Assembly: GCF_025947225.1 (NCBI RefSeq)
Contig: NZ_CP110005.1
Location: forward strand, 496,001 to 560,000
Direction: 5' to 3'
Length of the DNA stretch: 64,000 nt
DNA from: Flavobacterium sp. N2270
GTDB lineage: Bacteria > Bacteroidota > Bacteroidia > Flavobacteriales > Flavobacteriaceae
Shown here: positions 50,244 to 60,200 of the stretch, piece after piece
Position numbering within the stretch: the first letter of the stretch is position 1
Layout of the letters: every line of letters starts with the position of its first letter
Notes under the pieces: generated by a model
What the model saw: only the letters and a program-made list of their open reading frames with translations
Told to the model about the DNA's origin: nothing
The model's database searches: none
Made by a program: the position numbers and the translations under genes

Positions 50244-52262
50244 ATGAAAAAAATTACTTTATCATTTGCATTTTTGTTTAGCTTGTTTTTAGTTCAAGCA
50301 CAACAAGTAAGCAAGCAGACTAAAAAATTCGGAAAGGAAATATCCGCAGATAGAATTTCACCTTCAGGCTTTGTTAGATGTGTAACAGATGAATATGAAA
50401 CATTTTTACAAGCAAAAGACCCAAGCAGATTAAACCATGATCAGCTTGAAGCACAAATTGCTCCAATAATTGAAAATTACAAAAATCAAAGATCTGAAAC
50501 TGGAGGTATTATTTATATACCAGTAGTAGTTCACGTAATTCACAATGGAGACGCTTATGGAGTTGATGAAAATATTACAGACGAACAAGTATTATCACAA
50601 ATCACTGTAATGAATCAAGATTTCAGAAGAATGGCAGGAACACCTGGATTTAATACTAATCCTGTTGGTGCTGACATACAAATACAATTTGTAATGGCGA
50701 AAGCTGACCCTAATGGGAACCCTACTAATGGTATTAATAGAGTAAATTTATGTACAGCTTCTTATGCTGGAGCTGATTCTAATGCTACAATTGCTAATGT
50801 TGAAGCTATAAAACCTCAAACAATTTGGAATCCTTTATTATACATGAATATGTGGAGTGTAAAATGGGATGGCTCAGGGCTTTTAGGCTATGCTCAATTT
50901 CCTGCTACAGGAACGGCAACCGCTAATACTGATGGGGTTGTTTCAGGACATACTTTTTTTGGATCTAGAACAATTTATCCTGGAGGAAACTATGGAGCTG
51001 GAACTCAATATGACAAAGGAAGAACTATGACGCATGAGGTTGGTCACTATTTAGGGCTTTACCACACATTTCAAGGAGGCTGTTCTGGAGCCGGCGATAG
51101 CTGTGCTGACACACCCGCTGTTGCAACAGCAAACTATGATTGCCCTACAGGAACAGATAGTTGTGCGGGAGGTGGTGCAGATATGATAGAAAACTATATG
51201 GATTATACTGACGATTCTTGTATGAATGTTTTTACAGCAAACCAAAAAACGAGAATTTATTCATTTATGACGGCCACATATCCTAGAAGAAATGGATTAA
51301 GAACTTCTACAAAAGATATAGCTATTCCATTATTTGCTAATGATGCTGAAGTAAAAATTGAAAACTATTGTACCGCAACACCAAATCCTTGTGGAGGAAA
51401 TACACACAAAGTATTGCTTTACAATAGAGGTACTTCAAACCTAACATCTGCTACTATAAATTACAATGTAAATGGAGGAGCTAGCACACCTGTAAACTGG
51501 ACTGGAAATTTAGCTCCAAATAAATATGAAATAGTTACTTTTACAACCACTCAATCAACTGGGACTTTAAACGTATCTATAGCTAACGCAAATGGCGGAG
51601 CTGACCAAAGAGCAGGAAACAACACAGCAAGTAAAGCTTTTAATTTCCCTGCAACAACACCACCTACTGATTATCCTTATACTGCTTTTAATTTCACACT
51701 TATCAAAGATAATTGGGGAACAGAAACAACTTGGGATTTAAAAAATTCTGCTGGTACAATTTTATATAGCGGTGGACCTTACACAGGTTCTGGTACTGGA
51801 GGAGGAACTACTGTAGAAAATCAAAATTGGAATTTAGCACCAGATTGTTATACTTTTACAATTAATGACACTGCAGGAGATGGAATTTGTTGTGCTTATG
51901 GTACTGGTAGCTATTCTATAACAACAAATTCAGGATCAACTACTGTTGTTTCTGGTGGAGACTTTACATCTACAGAAACTACTACTTTTACTAATGCTTC
52001 GTTAAGCAATGGTGGATTTAATTTAGATTCGATTTCAGTTTACCCAAACCCAACGGAAGATATTTTAAATGTTTCTATTCCTTCTCAGTTAGGCTCAAAT
52101 GTTTCGTATGAAATATTTAACTACTTAGGACAAGTTGTTAAAAGTTCTGAAAGCTCATCATCTGTTTTCAGCATAAATACTTCTAACTTTTCAAATGGAG
52201 TATATTTTATAAAATTAAATGTTGAAGGAGCTTCAAAAACTTTAAGATTTATTAAGAACTAA
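50244..52262 (+). CDS. Secreted M43-type (pappalysin-like) metalloprotease with T9SS tail
   Basis: A 672-residue secreted zinc protease. A signal peptide (1-19) precedes a pro-region (20-85). The catalytic domain (about 88-345) holds HEVGHYLGLYH (His264, Glu265, His268, His274), a CADTP segment typical of M43 and a Met-turn in ENYMDYTDDSC. A CARDB-like domain (about 365-475) and a domain with FNFTLIKDNWGTETTWDL and CYTFTINDTAGDGICC (about 480-570) follow. A T9SS type-A tail is at about 590-672 (YPNPTEDIL to LRFIKN). It diverges from the reprolysin-like paralog. Confidence 0.94.
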   Translation: MKKITLSFAFLFSLFLVQAQQVSKQTKKFGKEISADRISPSGFVRCVTDEYETFLQAKDPSRLNHDQLEAQIAPIIENYKNQRSETGGIIYIPVVVHVIHNGDAYGVDENITDEQVLSQITVMNQDFRRMAGTPGFNTNPVGADIQIQFVMAKADPNGNPTNGINRVNLCTASYAGADSNATIANVEAIKPQTIWNPLLYMNMWSVKWDGSGLLGYAQFPATGTATANTDGVVSGHTFFGSRTIYPGGNYGAGTQYDKGRTMTHEVGHYLGLYHTFQGGCSGAGDSCADTPAVATANYDCPTGTDSCAGGGADMIENYMDYTDDSCMNVFTANQKTRIYSFMTATYPRRNGLRTSTKDIAIPLFANDAEVKIENYCTATPNPCGGNTHKVLLYNRGTSNLTSATINYNVNGGASTPVNWTGNLAPNKYEIVTFTTTQSTGTLNVSIANANGGADQRAGNNTASKAFNFPATTPPTDYPYTAFNFTLIKDNWGTETTWDLKNSAGTILYSGGPYTGSGTGGGTTVENQNWNLAPDCYTFTINDTAGDGICCAYGTGSYSITTNSGSTTVVSGGDFTSTETTTFTNASLSNGGFNLDSISVYPNPTEDILNVSIPSQLGSNVSYEIFNYLGQVVKSSESSSSVFSINTSNFSNGVYFIKLNVEGASKTLRFIKN

Positions 52263-52288
52263 TTCTTAATTAAAGAATTAAACACTTT

Positions 52289-52321
52289 AAGAGGGCTAAT
52301 TTTAAATTAGTCCTCTTTTTT
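52289..52321 (+). terminator. Terminator after the M43-type protease
   Basis: AAGAGGGCTAAT (52289-52300) pairs with ATTAGTCCTCTT (one G-T pair) around TTTAA, followed by T residues. Confidence 0.82.
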
Positions 52322-52334
52322 ATATCCAATTTTG

Positions 52335-52342
52335 TAAATTTG
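52335..52342 (+). promoter_or_regulatory. Candidate -7 box for ribF
   Basis: TAAATTTG matches TAnnTTTG and ends nine bases before the TTG start at 52352, implying a very short leader. No -33 TTG at usual spacing. Confidence 0.45.
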
Positions 52343-52351
52343 TAAAAAAAA

Positions 52352-53287
52352 TTGAATTCATTCAGCAATTTAAATAGTTTTAAAACACCAACTAACAAAA
52401 CCGTTGTTACCATTGGAACATTTGATGGTGTTCATATTGGTCATGAATTTGTACTTAAAAAAGTAATTGAATTGGCTCAAATAAATGACTATAAAAGTAC
52501 TGTTCTTACTTTTTTTCCTCACCCAAGAATGGTTTTGCAACAAGATTCATCAATTAAACTTCTAAACACTATTAAGGAAAAAGAAAATCTTTTATCTGAA
52601 ATTGGAATAGATAACTTGATTATACATCCTTTTGATTTAGAGTTCTCAAGATTAAGCGCAGAAGAATTTGTTAAAGATGTTTTGATTGAAAAATTAAATG
52701 TTGGCATTATTATTATAGGTCATGATCATAGATTTGGCAGAAATAGAACTGCTAATATTGATGATTTAATAGAATATGGAATAGAATATGGTTTTGAAGT
52801 TCAAGAAATATCGGCCAAAGAAATTGATGATATTGCAATAAGTTCAACTAAAATAAGAACTGCCCTTTTAGAAGGGAACATTACAACAGCTAACAATTAT
52901 TTAGGGTATAACTATTTTATGTCTGGAAAAGTTGTACATGGAAAACAAATTGGAAGAACTATTGATTTTCCTACGGCAAACATTGAAATATCTGAAGATT
53001 ATAAATTAATTCCGAAAAATGGAGTTTACATTGTTTCTAGTGAAATTAATAACACAACCTATTTTGGAATGATGAACATTGGAACAAATCCAACTGTTGA
53101 TGGCTTAGAACAGAAAATTGAAGTTCACTTTTTTGATTTCAATGCCGATATTTATAACCAAGACATTACTGTTCAAATACACTCAAGAATTAGAGATGAG
53201 AAAAAATACAATTCACTTGATGAATTAAAAGTCCAACTCCAAAAAGACGAATTAACTTCTAGAATATTTATAAAAAACAATTTATGA
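52352..53287 (+). CDS. ribF: Bifunctional riboflavin kinase/FAD synthetase
   Basis: A 311-residue bifunctional enzyme converting riboflavin to FMN and FAD. The FAD synthetase part (about 15-185) has the TIGTFDGVHIGH nucleotidyltransferase motif and HDHRFGRNR. The kinase part (about 187-308) has GKQIGRTIDFPTANIE. The start is TTG at 52352, which fits the promoter box and conserved N-terminus. Its end overlaps the HTTM gene start by four bases (ATGA), so the two are co-translated. Confidence 0.96.
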   Translation: MNSFSNLNSFKTPTNKTVVTIGTFDGVHIGHEFVLKKVIELAQINDYKSTVLTFFPHPRMVLQQDSSIKLLNTIKEKENLLSEIGIDNLIIHPFDLEFSRLSAEEFVKDVLIEKLNVGIIIIGHDHRFGRNRTANIDDLIEYGIEYGFEVQEISAKEIDDIAISSTKIRTALLEGNITTANNYLGYNYFMSGKVVHGKQIGRTIDFPTANIEISEDYKLIPKNGVYIVSSEINNTTYFGMMNIGTNPTVDGLEQKIEVHFFDFNADIYNQDITVQIHSRIRDEKKYNSLDELKVQLQKDELTSRIFIKNNL

Positions 53288-54579
53288 AGAACTTCTTTTT
53301 TAAATCAATAGACAATTCTCCTTTAATCGTTTTTAGAATGTTTTTTGGGTTTCTAATTGCATGCGAAAGTTTTGGAGCAATAATGACTGGTTGGGTTAAA
53401 AAAGTACTTATTGAGCCTCAATTTACATTTTCATTTATTGGTTTAGAATGGCTACAACCTCTACCAAACAATTTAATGTATGGTTATTTTGTACTCATGG
53501 GAATTTTGGGAATTTTCATAATGTTAGGCCTAAAATATACCTATTCAATAATTACCTATACATTTTTATGGGCTGGCGTATATTTTATGCAAAAATCATC
53601 CTACAATAATCATTATTATCTTTTACTATTGATTAGTTTTTGTATGATTTTTTTACCTGCAAATAAATATAAATCATTGGATGTAAAATTTGGTTTTATA
53701 GAGGACAAACAAACAATGCCTAAGTGGGTTTCTTTATTGTTTATCATTCAAATACTAATTGTATATTTCTACGCTTCAATTGCTAAAATATATCCTGATT
53801 GGCTTGACGGAACTTTTACAAGAAACTTATTACAAGGAACTACAACCAGACCTTTTTTCTTAGAATTATTTTCGCAAAAATGGTTTTACATGTTCATTGC
53901 CTATACAGGAATAGTATTTGACTTATTAATTGTACCTCTTTTCCTTTTTAAAAAAACACGAACAATAGCCTTAATTTGCTCTGTTATATTTCATACTTTC
54001 AATGCTATTGTTTTACAAATAGGGATATTTCCTTTTTTTGCTTTAACTTTTATTTTATTTTTCTATGAACCAGAAACCATTAGGAAAATATTTTTAAAAG
54101 ACAAACCTATTTCTAATCATGAAAAATTAGACTTTTCTACTTCGAAAGTTTTTAAATATCTATTTATACCTTATATTATTATACAAATAGCACTCCCCCT
54201 AAGACATCATTTTATTGAAGGAGATGTTTTTTGGACAGAAGAAGGTCATAGACTAAGTTGGCGCATGATGCTTAGAGAACGGTCGGGCTATATTGTAATT
54301 AAAATTAAAGATAACAAAACAAATACCACAACTGTTTACGATTATCACAAAAATCTATCTAGCAAACAAGCAAGACAACTTGCTACAAAACCCGATTTTA
54401 TTTGGCAATATTGTCAAAAAATTAAAAAAGAGTACGCCAATAAAGACATTTCCATATTTATAGATTGTAAAAACTCTATAAACAGAAAACCTTTAAAAAC
54501 TTTAATTGATCCAAAAACTGATTTTGCAAAAGCCAAATGGGATTATTTTTTTCATAACAAATGGCTAATTAACAATTGA
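53284..54579 (+). CDS. HTTM/vitamin K-dependent gamma-carboxylase-like membrane protein
   Basis: A 431-residue membrane protein of the HTTM (horizontally transferred transmembrane) superfamily, related to vitamin K-dependent gamma-carboxylase. About seven hydrophobic segments lie in residues 15-280. Family marks are SSYNNHYYLL (near 105-114) and FYASIAKIYPDWLDG, with Lys168 where the carboxylase base lies. A soluble C-terminal part follows. Its start overlaps ribF (ATGA). The substrate in bacteria is unknown. A bioB gene follows 50 bases downstream with its own promoter box. Confidence 0.83.
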   Translation: MKNFFFKSIDNSPLIVFRMFFGFLIACESFGAIMTGWVKKVLIEPQFTFSFIGLEWLQPLPNNLMYGYFVLMGILGIFIMLGLKYTYSIITYTFLWAGVYFMQKSSYNNHYYLLLLISFCMIFLPANKYKSLDVKFGFIEDKQTMPKWVSLLFIIQILIVYFYASIAKIYPDWLDGTFTRNLLQGTTTRPFFLELFSQKWFYMFIAYTGIVFDLLIVPLFLFKKTRTIALICSVIFHTFNAIVLQIGIFPFFALTFILFFYEPETIRKIFLKDKPISNHEKLDFSTSKVFKYLFIPYIIIQIALPLRHHFIEGDVFWTEEGHRLSWRMMLRERSGYIVIKIKDNKTNTTTVYDYHKNLSSKQARQLATKPDFIWQYCQKIKKEYANKDISIFIDCKNSINRKPLKTLIDPKTDFAKAKWDYFFHNKWLINN

Positions 54580-54606
54580 TTTTTTTATTCTTCTAAAGTT
54601 ATTTGT

Positions 54607-54614
54607 TACTTTTG
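54607..54614 (+). promoter_or_regulatory. Candidate -7 box for bioB
   Basis: TACTTTTG matches TAnnTTTG and ends 18 bases before ATG 54633. It argues against the upstream in-frame TTG at 54603 as start, since that codon lies before the -7 box. Confidence 0.5.
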
Positions 54615-54632
54615 GAACATAAACAAAAAAGT

Positions 54633-55715
54633 ATGATTTCACCTAGACATAATTGGACAAAAGAAGAAATAATTGCTATTTATAACAAACCCTTAATGGA
54701 TTTATTATATGAATCAGCATCAATTCACAGAGAACATCATGACCCAAATGTTGTTCAAGTATCAACTTTATTATCTATTAAAACAGGTGGTTGTTCTGAA
54801 GATTGTGGTTATTGCCCGCAAGCTGCACGTTACCACACTAATGTTGAAGGAAATGATTTAATGTCGGTTTCTCAAGTAAAAGCACAAGCATTACGAGCTA
54901 GAGAAGCTGGTAGTTCACGCGTTTGCATGGGAGCTGCATGGAGAAATGTAAAAGACGGAAAAGAATTTGATGATGTTTTAGAAATGGTTCGTACCATTAA
55001 TAAACTTGACATGGAAGTTTGCTGTACTTTAGGTATGATTACCGAAAATCAAGCACAACGTTTAGCCGAAGCGGGTTTATATGCATACAATCATAATTTA
55101 GATTCATCTGAAGAATATTATAAAGAAGTAATTTCCACAAGAGGTTATCAAGATAGATTAGACACAATCGATAACGTTCGTAAAACGAATGTAACGGTTT
55201 GTAGTGGTGGAATTATTGGAATGGGAGAAAACATCGAAGACAGAGCAGGAATGTTAGTTGCTTTATCAACATTAAATCCTCAACCAGAATCTACTCCTAT
55301 TAATGCTCTTGTTGCGGTTGAAGGAACTCCACTTGAAGATCAAAAACCAGTTTCTATATGGGAAATGGTAAGAATGGTTGCTACAACAAGAATTGTAATG
55401 CCCGAAACACAAGTACGTTTATCTGCCGGAAGAACTCAAATGAGTAGAGAAGGTCAAGCAATGTGCTTCTTTGCAGGTGCCAATTCTATTTTTGCTGGAG
55501 ACAAATTATTGACTACTCCAAACCCTGATGTAAATGAAGACATGAAAATGTTTGAATTATTAGGGTTAAATCCGCAAAAACCTTTTACAAAGAAAGTACA
55601 ACCCCAAACAGTTGAAGCAGAAAACTCTGAGTTTCAATCGTTAGGTGAAAAACCAAAATGGTCTAGACCTGGGCATAAAATTGAAAAAAACCTGAAAGCA
55701 TCAGGAAAATTATAA
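54633..55715 (+). CDS. bioB: Biotin synthase
   Basis: A 360-residue radical SAM enzyme that inserts sulfur into dethiobiotin. The [4Fe-4S] SAM motif CSEDCGYC (Cys54, Cys58, Cys61) and the ARYHTNVEG segment are conserved, with later Cys and Arg residues for the second cluster in the barrel (MEVCCTLGM, VTVCSGGIIGMGE, RLSAGRTQMS). I choose ATG 54633 rather than TTG 54603 because of the -7 box. Biotin made here serves AccB. A strong bidirectional terminator follows. No other bio gene lies beside it. Confidence 0.96.
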   Translation: MISPRHNWTKEEIIAIYNKPLMDLLYESASIHREHHDPNVVQVSTLLSIKTGGCSEDCGYCPQAARYHTNVEGNDLMSVSQVKAQALRAREAGSSRVCMGAAWRNVKDGKEFDDVLEMVRTINKLDMEVCCTLGMITENQAQRLAEAGLYAYNHNLDSSEEYYKEVISTRGYQDRLDTIDNVRKTNVTVCSGGIIGMGENIEDRAGMLVALSTLNPQPESTPINALVAVEGTPLEDQKPVSIWEMVRMVATTRIVMPETQVRLSAGRTQMSREGQAMCFFAGANSIFAGDKLLTTPNPDVNEDMKMFELLGLNPQKPFTKKVQPQTVEAENSEFQSLGEKPKWSRPGHKIEKNLKASGKL

Positions 55716-55726
55716 TAAACAGAATA

Positions 55727-55757
55727 AAAAAACGCCTTGAATTTCAAGGCGTTTTTT
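55727..55757. terminator. Bidirectional terminator between bioB and the M20 peptidase
   Basis: AAAAAACGCCTTGA (55727-55740) pairs with TCAAGGCGTTTTTT (55744-55757). It serves the two convergent genes. Confidence 0.88.
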
Positions 55758-55758
55758 A

Positions 55759-57147
55759 TTACTTATTCATTTCTGTAAAATACTTATAAAATAACGGAAT
55801 AGTTTCAATTCCTTTTAAGTAATTGAACACTCCAAAATGTTCGTTTGGAGAATGTATTGCATCACTATCTAACCCAAAGCCCATTAATATTGTTTTACTC
55901 TTTAATTCCTTTTCAAATAAAGCCACAATAGGAATACTTCCGCCAGAACGAACTGGAATTGCAGGAACACCAAACGTTTCTGTATATGCTTTGTTAGCTG
56001 CTCTATAACCAACACTATCAATTGGCGTAACATACCCTTGACCTCCATGATGTGGTTTTACTACAACTTTTACAGAGGCTGGCGCTATACTTTCAAAATG
56101 TTTTTTAAACAATTCTGTAATTTCTTCCCAATCTTGATTTGGAACTAAACGCATTGAAATTTTAGCAAATGCTTTACTCGCAATAACAGTTTTTGCTCCT
56201 TCACCAGTATAACCACCCCAAATTCCATTTACATCTAATGTTGGACGAATAGAATTGCGTTCATTTGTAGTGTACCCTTTTTCACCATAAACATCTCCAA
56301 TATCGATAGATTGTTTATATTTTTCTAATGAAAATGGTGCTTTAGCCATTTCAGCTCTTTCTTCTAATGATAATTCTTCAACATTATCATAAAAACCAGG
56401 TATTGTTATATGATTATTTTCATCATGTAATGAAGCAATCATTTTGGTTAAAATATTAATTGGGTTTGCTACTGCTCCACCGTATAAACCTGAATGCAAA
56501 TCTCTATTTGGACCCGTAACTTCTACTTCTACATAACTTAAACCACGTAAACCTGTTGTGATTGATGGTTGTGAATTTGAAATCATTCCAGTATCAGAAA
56601 TCAAAATAACATCGTTTGCTAATTTCTCTTGATTGCGTTCTACAAACCAACCTAAACTTTTAGACCCTACTTCTTCTTCACCTTCAATCATGAATTTTAC
56701 ATTACAAGGCAAAGTATTTGTAGTAATCATGTATTCAAAAGCTTTCACGTGCATATACATTTGACCTTTATCATCACACGCTCCACGGGCAAAAATAGCC
56801 CCATCCGGATGAATATCGGTTGTTTTTATAACAGGTTCAAAAGGTGGAGAAGTCCAAAGTTCAACTGGGTCGGCTGGTTGTACATCATAATGTCCGTAGA
56901 CTAAAACTGTTGGCAGACTTTTATCAATTATTTTTTCTCCATAAACAATTGGATATCCAGGAGTTTCACATAATTCAACAAAATCACAACCTGCTTTTTC
57001 CAAACTAGCTTTTACTGCTTCCGCTGTCATTATTACATCATGTGAAAAAGCACTATCAGCACTCACAGAAGGAATTTTTAATAATTCTATTAACTCATCT
57101 ATAAATCGTTGTTTGTTCTCCTGAACGTATTGTTTAATATTTTCCAT
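55759..57147 (-). CDS. M20-family dipeptidase
   Basis: A 462-residue zinc peptidase of the M20 (dipeptidase PepV/CNDP-like) family. The metal site residues are visible: HYDVQPADP, ARGACDDKGQ (bridging Asp) and EGEEEVGS (general base Glu). The dimerisation lid domain follows (about 195-350), and the final ligand lies near SDAIHSPNEHFG. It likely cleaves dipeptides in the cytoplasm, with unknown preference. It has no signal peptide. It is convergent with bioB. Confidence 0.92.
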   Translation of the reverse strand: MENIKQYVQENKQRFIDELIELLKIPSVSADSAFSHDVIMTAEAVKASLEKAGCDFVELCETPGYPIVYGEKIIDKSLPTVLVYGHYDVQPADPVELWTSPPFEPVIKTTDIHPDGAIFARGACDDKGQMYMHVKAFEYMITTNTLPCNVKFMIEGEEEVGSKSLGWFVERNQEKLANDVILISDTGMISNSQPSITTGLRGLSYVEVEVTGPNRDLHSGLYGGAVANPINILTKMIASLHDENNHITIPGFYDNVEELSLEERAEMAKAPFSLEKYKQSIDIGDVYGEKGYTTNERNSIRPTLDVNGIWGGYTGEGAKTVIASKAFAKISMRLVPNQDWEEITELFKKHFESIAPASVKVVVKPHHGGQGYVTPIDSVGYRAANKAYTETFGVPAIPVRSGGSIPIVALFEKELKSKTILMGFGLDSDAIHSPNEHFGVFNYLKGIETIPLFYKYFTEMNK

Positions 57148-57203
57148 GTGTTATTTAATGATTTATTCCAAAATTACAAAAATGTTTTAATTTTTTAAGC
57201 AAT

Positions 57204-57235
57204 AAAAAAGCCCAATCATGTGATTGGGCTTTTTT
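57204..57235 (-). terminator. Terminator after the large propeller protein
   Basis: AAAAAAGCCCAATCA (57204-57218) pairs with TGATTGGGCTTTTTT (57221-57235), with flanking A and T runs on both strands. It lies behind the gene ending at 57252. Confidence 0.85.
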
Positions 57236-57251
57236 ATTAAAACAAATTGAA

Positions 57252-60200
57252 TTAAAAAATTACTTTTTTATCAACTTGTTTGCCATTATCTAAAGTAATT
57301 TTGATAATTAATGTCTGATTAGATGTAGTAATTGAAGAAATTACATGTTCTAACGCATTTACATTTTTATTAGAATAAATTACTTTCCCTAAAATGTCAT
57401 AAACCTCAACAGTTTTAAGATTGTTCTTAGAAGAGACAACATTTAAAATTCCGTTTGAAGAAAAAGTGTTTACAAAACTATTATTCTCAAAACTATCGTT
57501 ATTTAGAGCAATATTTTTATATACCAATTCAAATCTATCATTAAACGTTCCTGCTTGAGAATTGAATGAGTAATTTCCTTCTTTAATATCATGTAATGTT
57601 CCCGATAAATTATCTTTGATAAAGACATCTTGAGTAACAAATAATCCGTCAAGATTTTCTAAAGATATTTCATAAGAACCAGCTTCTATAACTTTTAAAC
57701 CTAAAGGAACTACATCCTCATCTGAAAACGGAAGCGCTCTTCCTTGGATTACATATTCATTATCTGAGATTAAATTATAAATCATAGTCTTAGATTTATC
57801 TAAAACTTCCCCATCAATCATTTGATCAATTCCTGAAGAAGCTCCGTTCATATAACCCACTAATATTTGGTTATAATCTAAATCAGTCCCTTTTAAGTTT
57901 AACCAAATTCTATGTTTTTCTGCTTCTACAGAAGCTGAACTGCTTCTAAAGAATTGAGTACTTGTTGACGCATCTCTTCTGAATTCATTTTCAAAAATAA
58001 CATTATCAGCCGTTCTAGCTTGAATATAGAATCCTTGGCCTGTTTGAATAGTTCCGTTTGGAATTATTGAACCGCCTTGAGATGCGGCTCCTCCCAAAAT
58101 AGTATAGGAAGCATAATTATTAACCGGATAAGAACCACCACTCGCTGCTACTCTATGAGTCCAAAAATACAAAGTATTCAATCCTGGATTTGTAATTAGA
58201 ATTCTATTTGCATCAATTGGAGATGGATAAGGGTTTCCTAAAAGGTTATATCCTATTCCAATTGGAGAAGATAATTTCCCGTTGGTTGGAACTCCAGTAA
58301 AAACGCCATTATGAACAGCAGGAACAGTTGATGATGAATTATCTGCCGAACGAATCATATATCCTTTACCAACTGTAAAATTAGAAGTCGCAGTAACTGA
58401 TTGATAGGCTGTAGGTGTAGTTGTACCCGTATATAAATATTGGTAAAATCTATTTGATAATGTATTTGGTGAAAACGATTGTAATTGTTGCCCTGAAACT
58501 GGAGAAGACCAAGCCGTATAATCCTGACGAATCATTGCTTCAGAATTTCTTTTAACCGTTATATTACCACTATTTACTGCTGTACTAGAGTATTGAACTA
58601 ATGCAGCATTATTTTCAATTGAAAGCAAAGCTCCACTTGCGACAGTTACTCCTTCACCCACTTTCAAAGTGTGGCCCGTATTAAATATTACTTGTGCAGT
58701 TCCATTAACTGTTACCGAACATGCTTCCAAATCTCCTATTGAACTATAATTGCCGTTAAAAATTGCCGCAACTCTTTTGGTTGGTGTTCCAGCGCTCCAT
58801 GTAGATCCATTCCAAGTTGTAGTTGTACTACCACAAACCCAGAAATCTCCAGTAAACAATCCTCTACCATAAGTAGCTGCTAAAATTGTATTATCTGAAG
58901 ACCTGTAATCAAAAGAAAGTACTTTTACATCTTTCATTCCATTATTAGAACGTCTCCAATTTGGTGAAGCCGAATTAAAATTAGTGGTATACCAAACACC
59001 TAATTCAGTACCTATTATAACTTCATTAGTTGCATTTGGATTCTGTAAAATACATTTTACAGGCAAATCAGGTAAATCTCCTTCCTTATTTTGCCAAGAA
59101 GCCCCTCCATTTGAAGTGTACCAAATGTTTGTTGTTCCATAATTATGGAAGGTTACAAAAATTTCATTATTTGAAGCACCATATCTAATATCTGAAATAG
59201 CTCCTACCCATGAGCCGTCACCAATTGAAGTCCAGGTTGGTGTTGTATTTGCATTGTTCAACTGCAACAGCCTTCCATTAGCTAATCCAACTAACATTCT
59301 GTTATTTGTATATGGAGAAGCTTCAAAATAAGTTGGAATATCATTTAATAAAGAATTCGTTAATGTAGCTGTAGTTGTTGAACCACTCCCTGCAGGGTTA
59401 ATTGTATATCTATAAATTCTATAGGTTGTACCATTAGTACCGTTAGCGTATAAAATATTTGCGTTACTATCTAATCCACATTGATTAACAAAATCACCAT
59501 CTGTAGTGTTGTTTGCAATATATGTAGTTGCAGTATTTGTTGCGTATTGAACAAAGTGATATGAATTATATACGTATGAAGTTACCATAAACTCATTTTG
59601 CTTGTCTATAAACTCCCAACAACCATCACCTCCAAAAACTTCTGTTGAAGAGCCTATTCCTGGCGTATTAACAATTAACTGAGATCCATTATCTTGAGCT
59701 CCAGCTAATAATTTTTCTGTCCCTGATTGACTTATAGCTCCCTTATAAAACTGAGTAACATTATAACCATTGTTTCTATCAATTAAAGTTACTCCAGAAT
59801 TATTAGAATAATAAACACCTCCATCATTACCAAAAACAACTCTCGATTCTAGACCTGAAGCAAATGCCATACAATGTTGATCTGAGTGCATACCGTCTAA
59901 ACTTCCATTTGTTGATCCCGGATCAACAGTCCAATCACTTAACTGTGTCCAAGCACCTCCACTATTTGTAGATTTAAAAACCTCTATACCACCTACATAT
60001 ATTTCAGCATCATTTGTTGGGTTTACCCCTATCATTAAATCATAAAAAGCTTGACCGCGACAAAAATCATTAGCTGCAGGTGGCTGATTACCTGTACTTA
60101 CAGGAGGTGTTATTGTTATATTACTAGACACAAAACCATCAGTAGTTCTTTTTATTTCAGCATAACCTGTTGCATAATTTTGCAGTAAAACGTATATTTT

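Noticed and set aside
54603..54632. Upstream TTG start for bioB
   Set aside because: The codon lies before the candidate -7 box, and the added residues are not part of the BioB family N-terminus.
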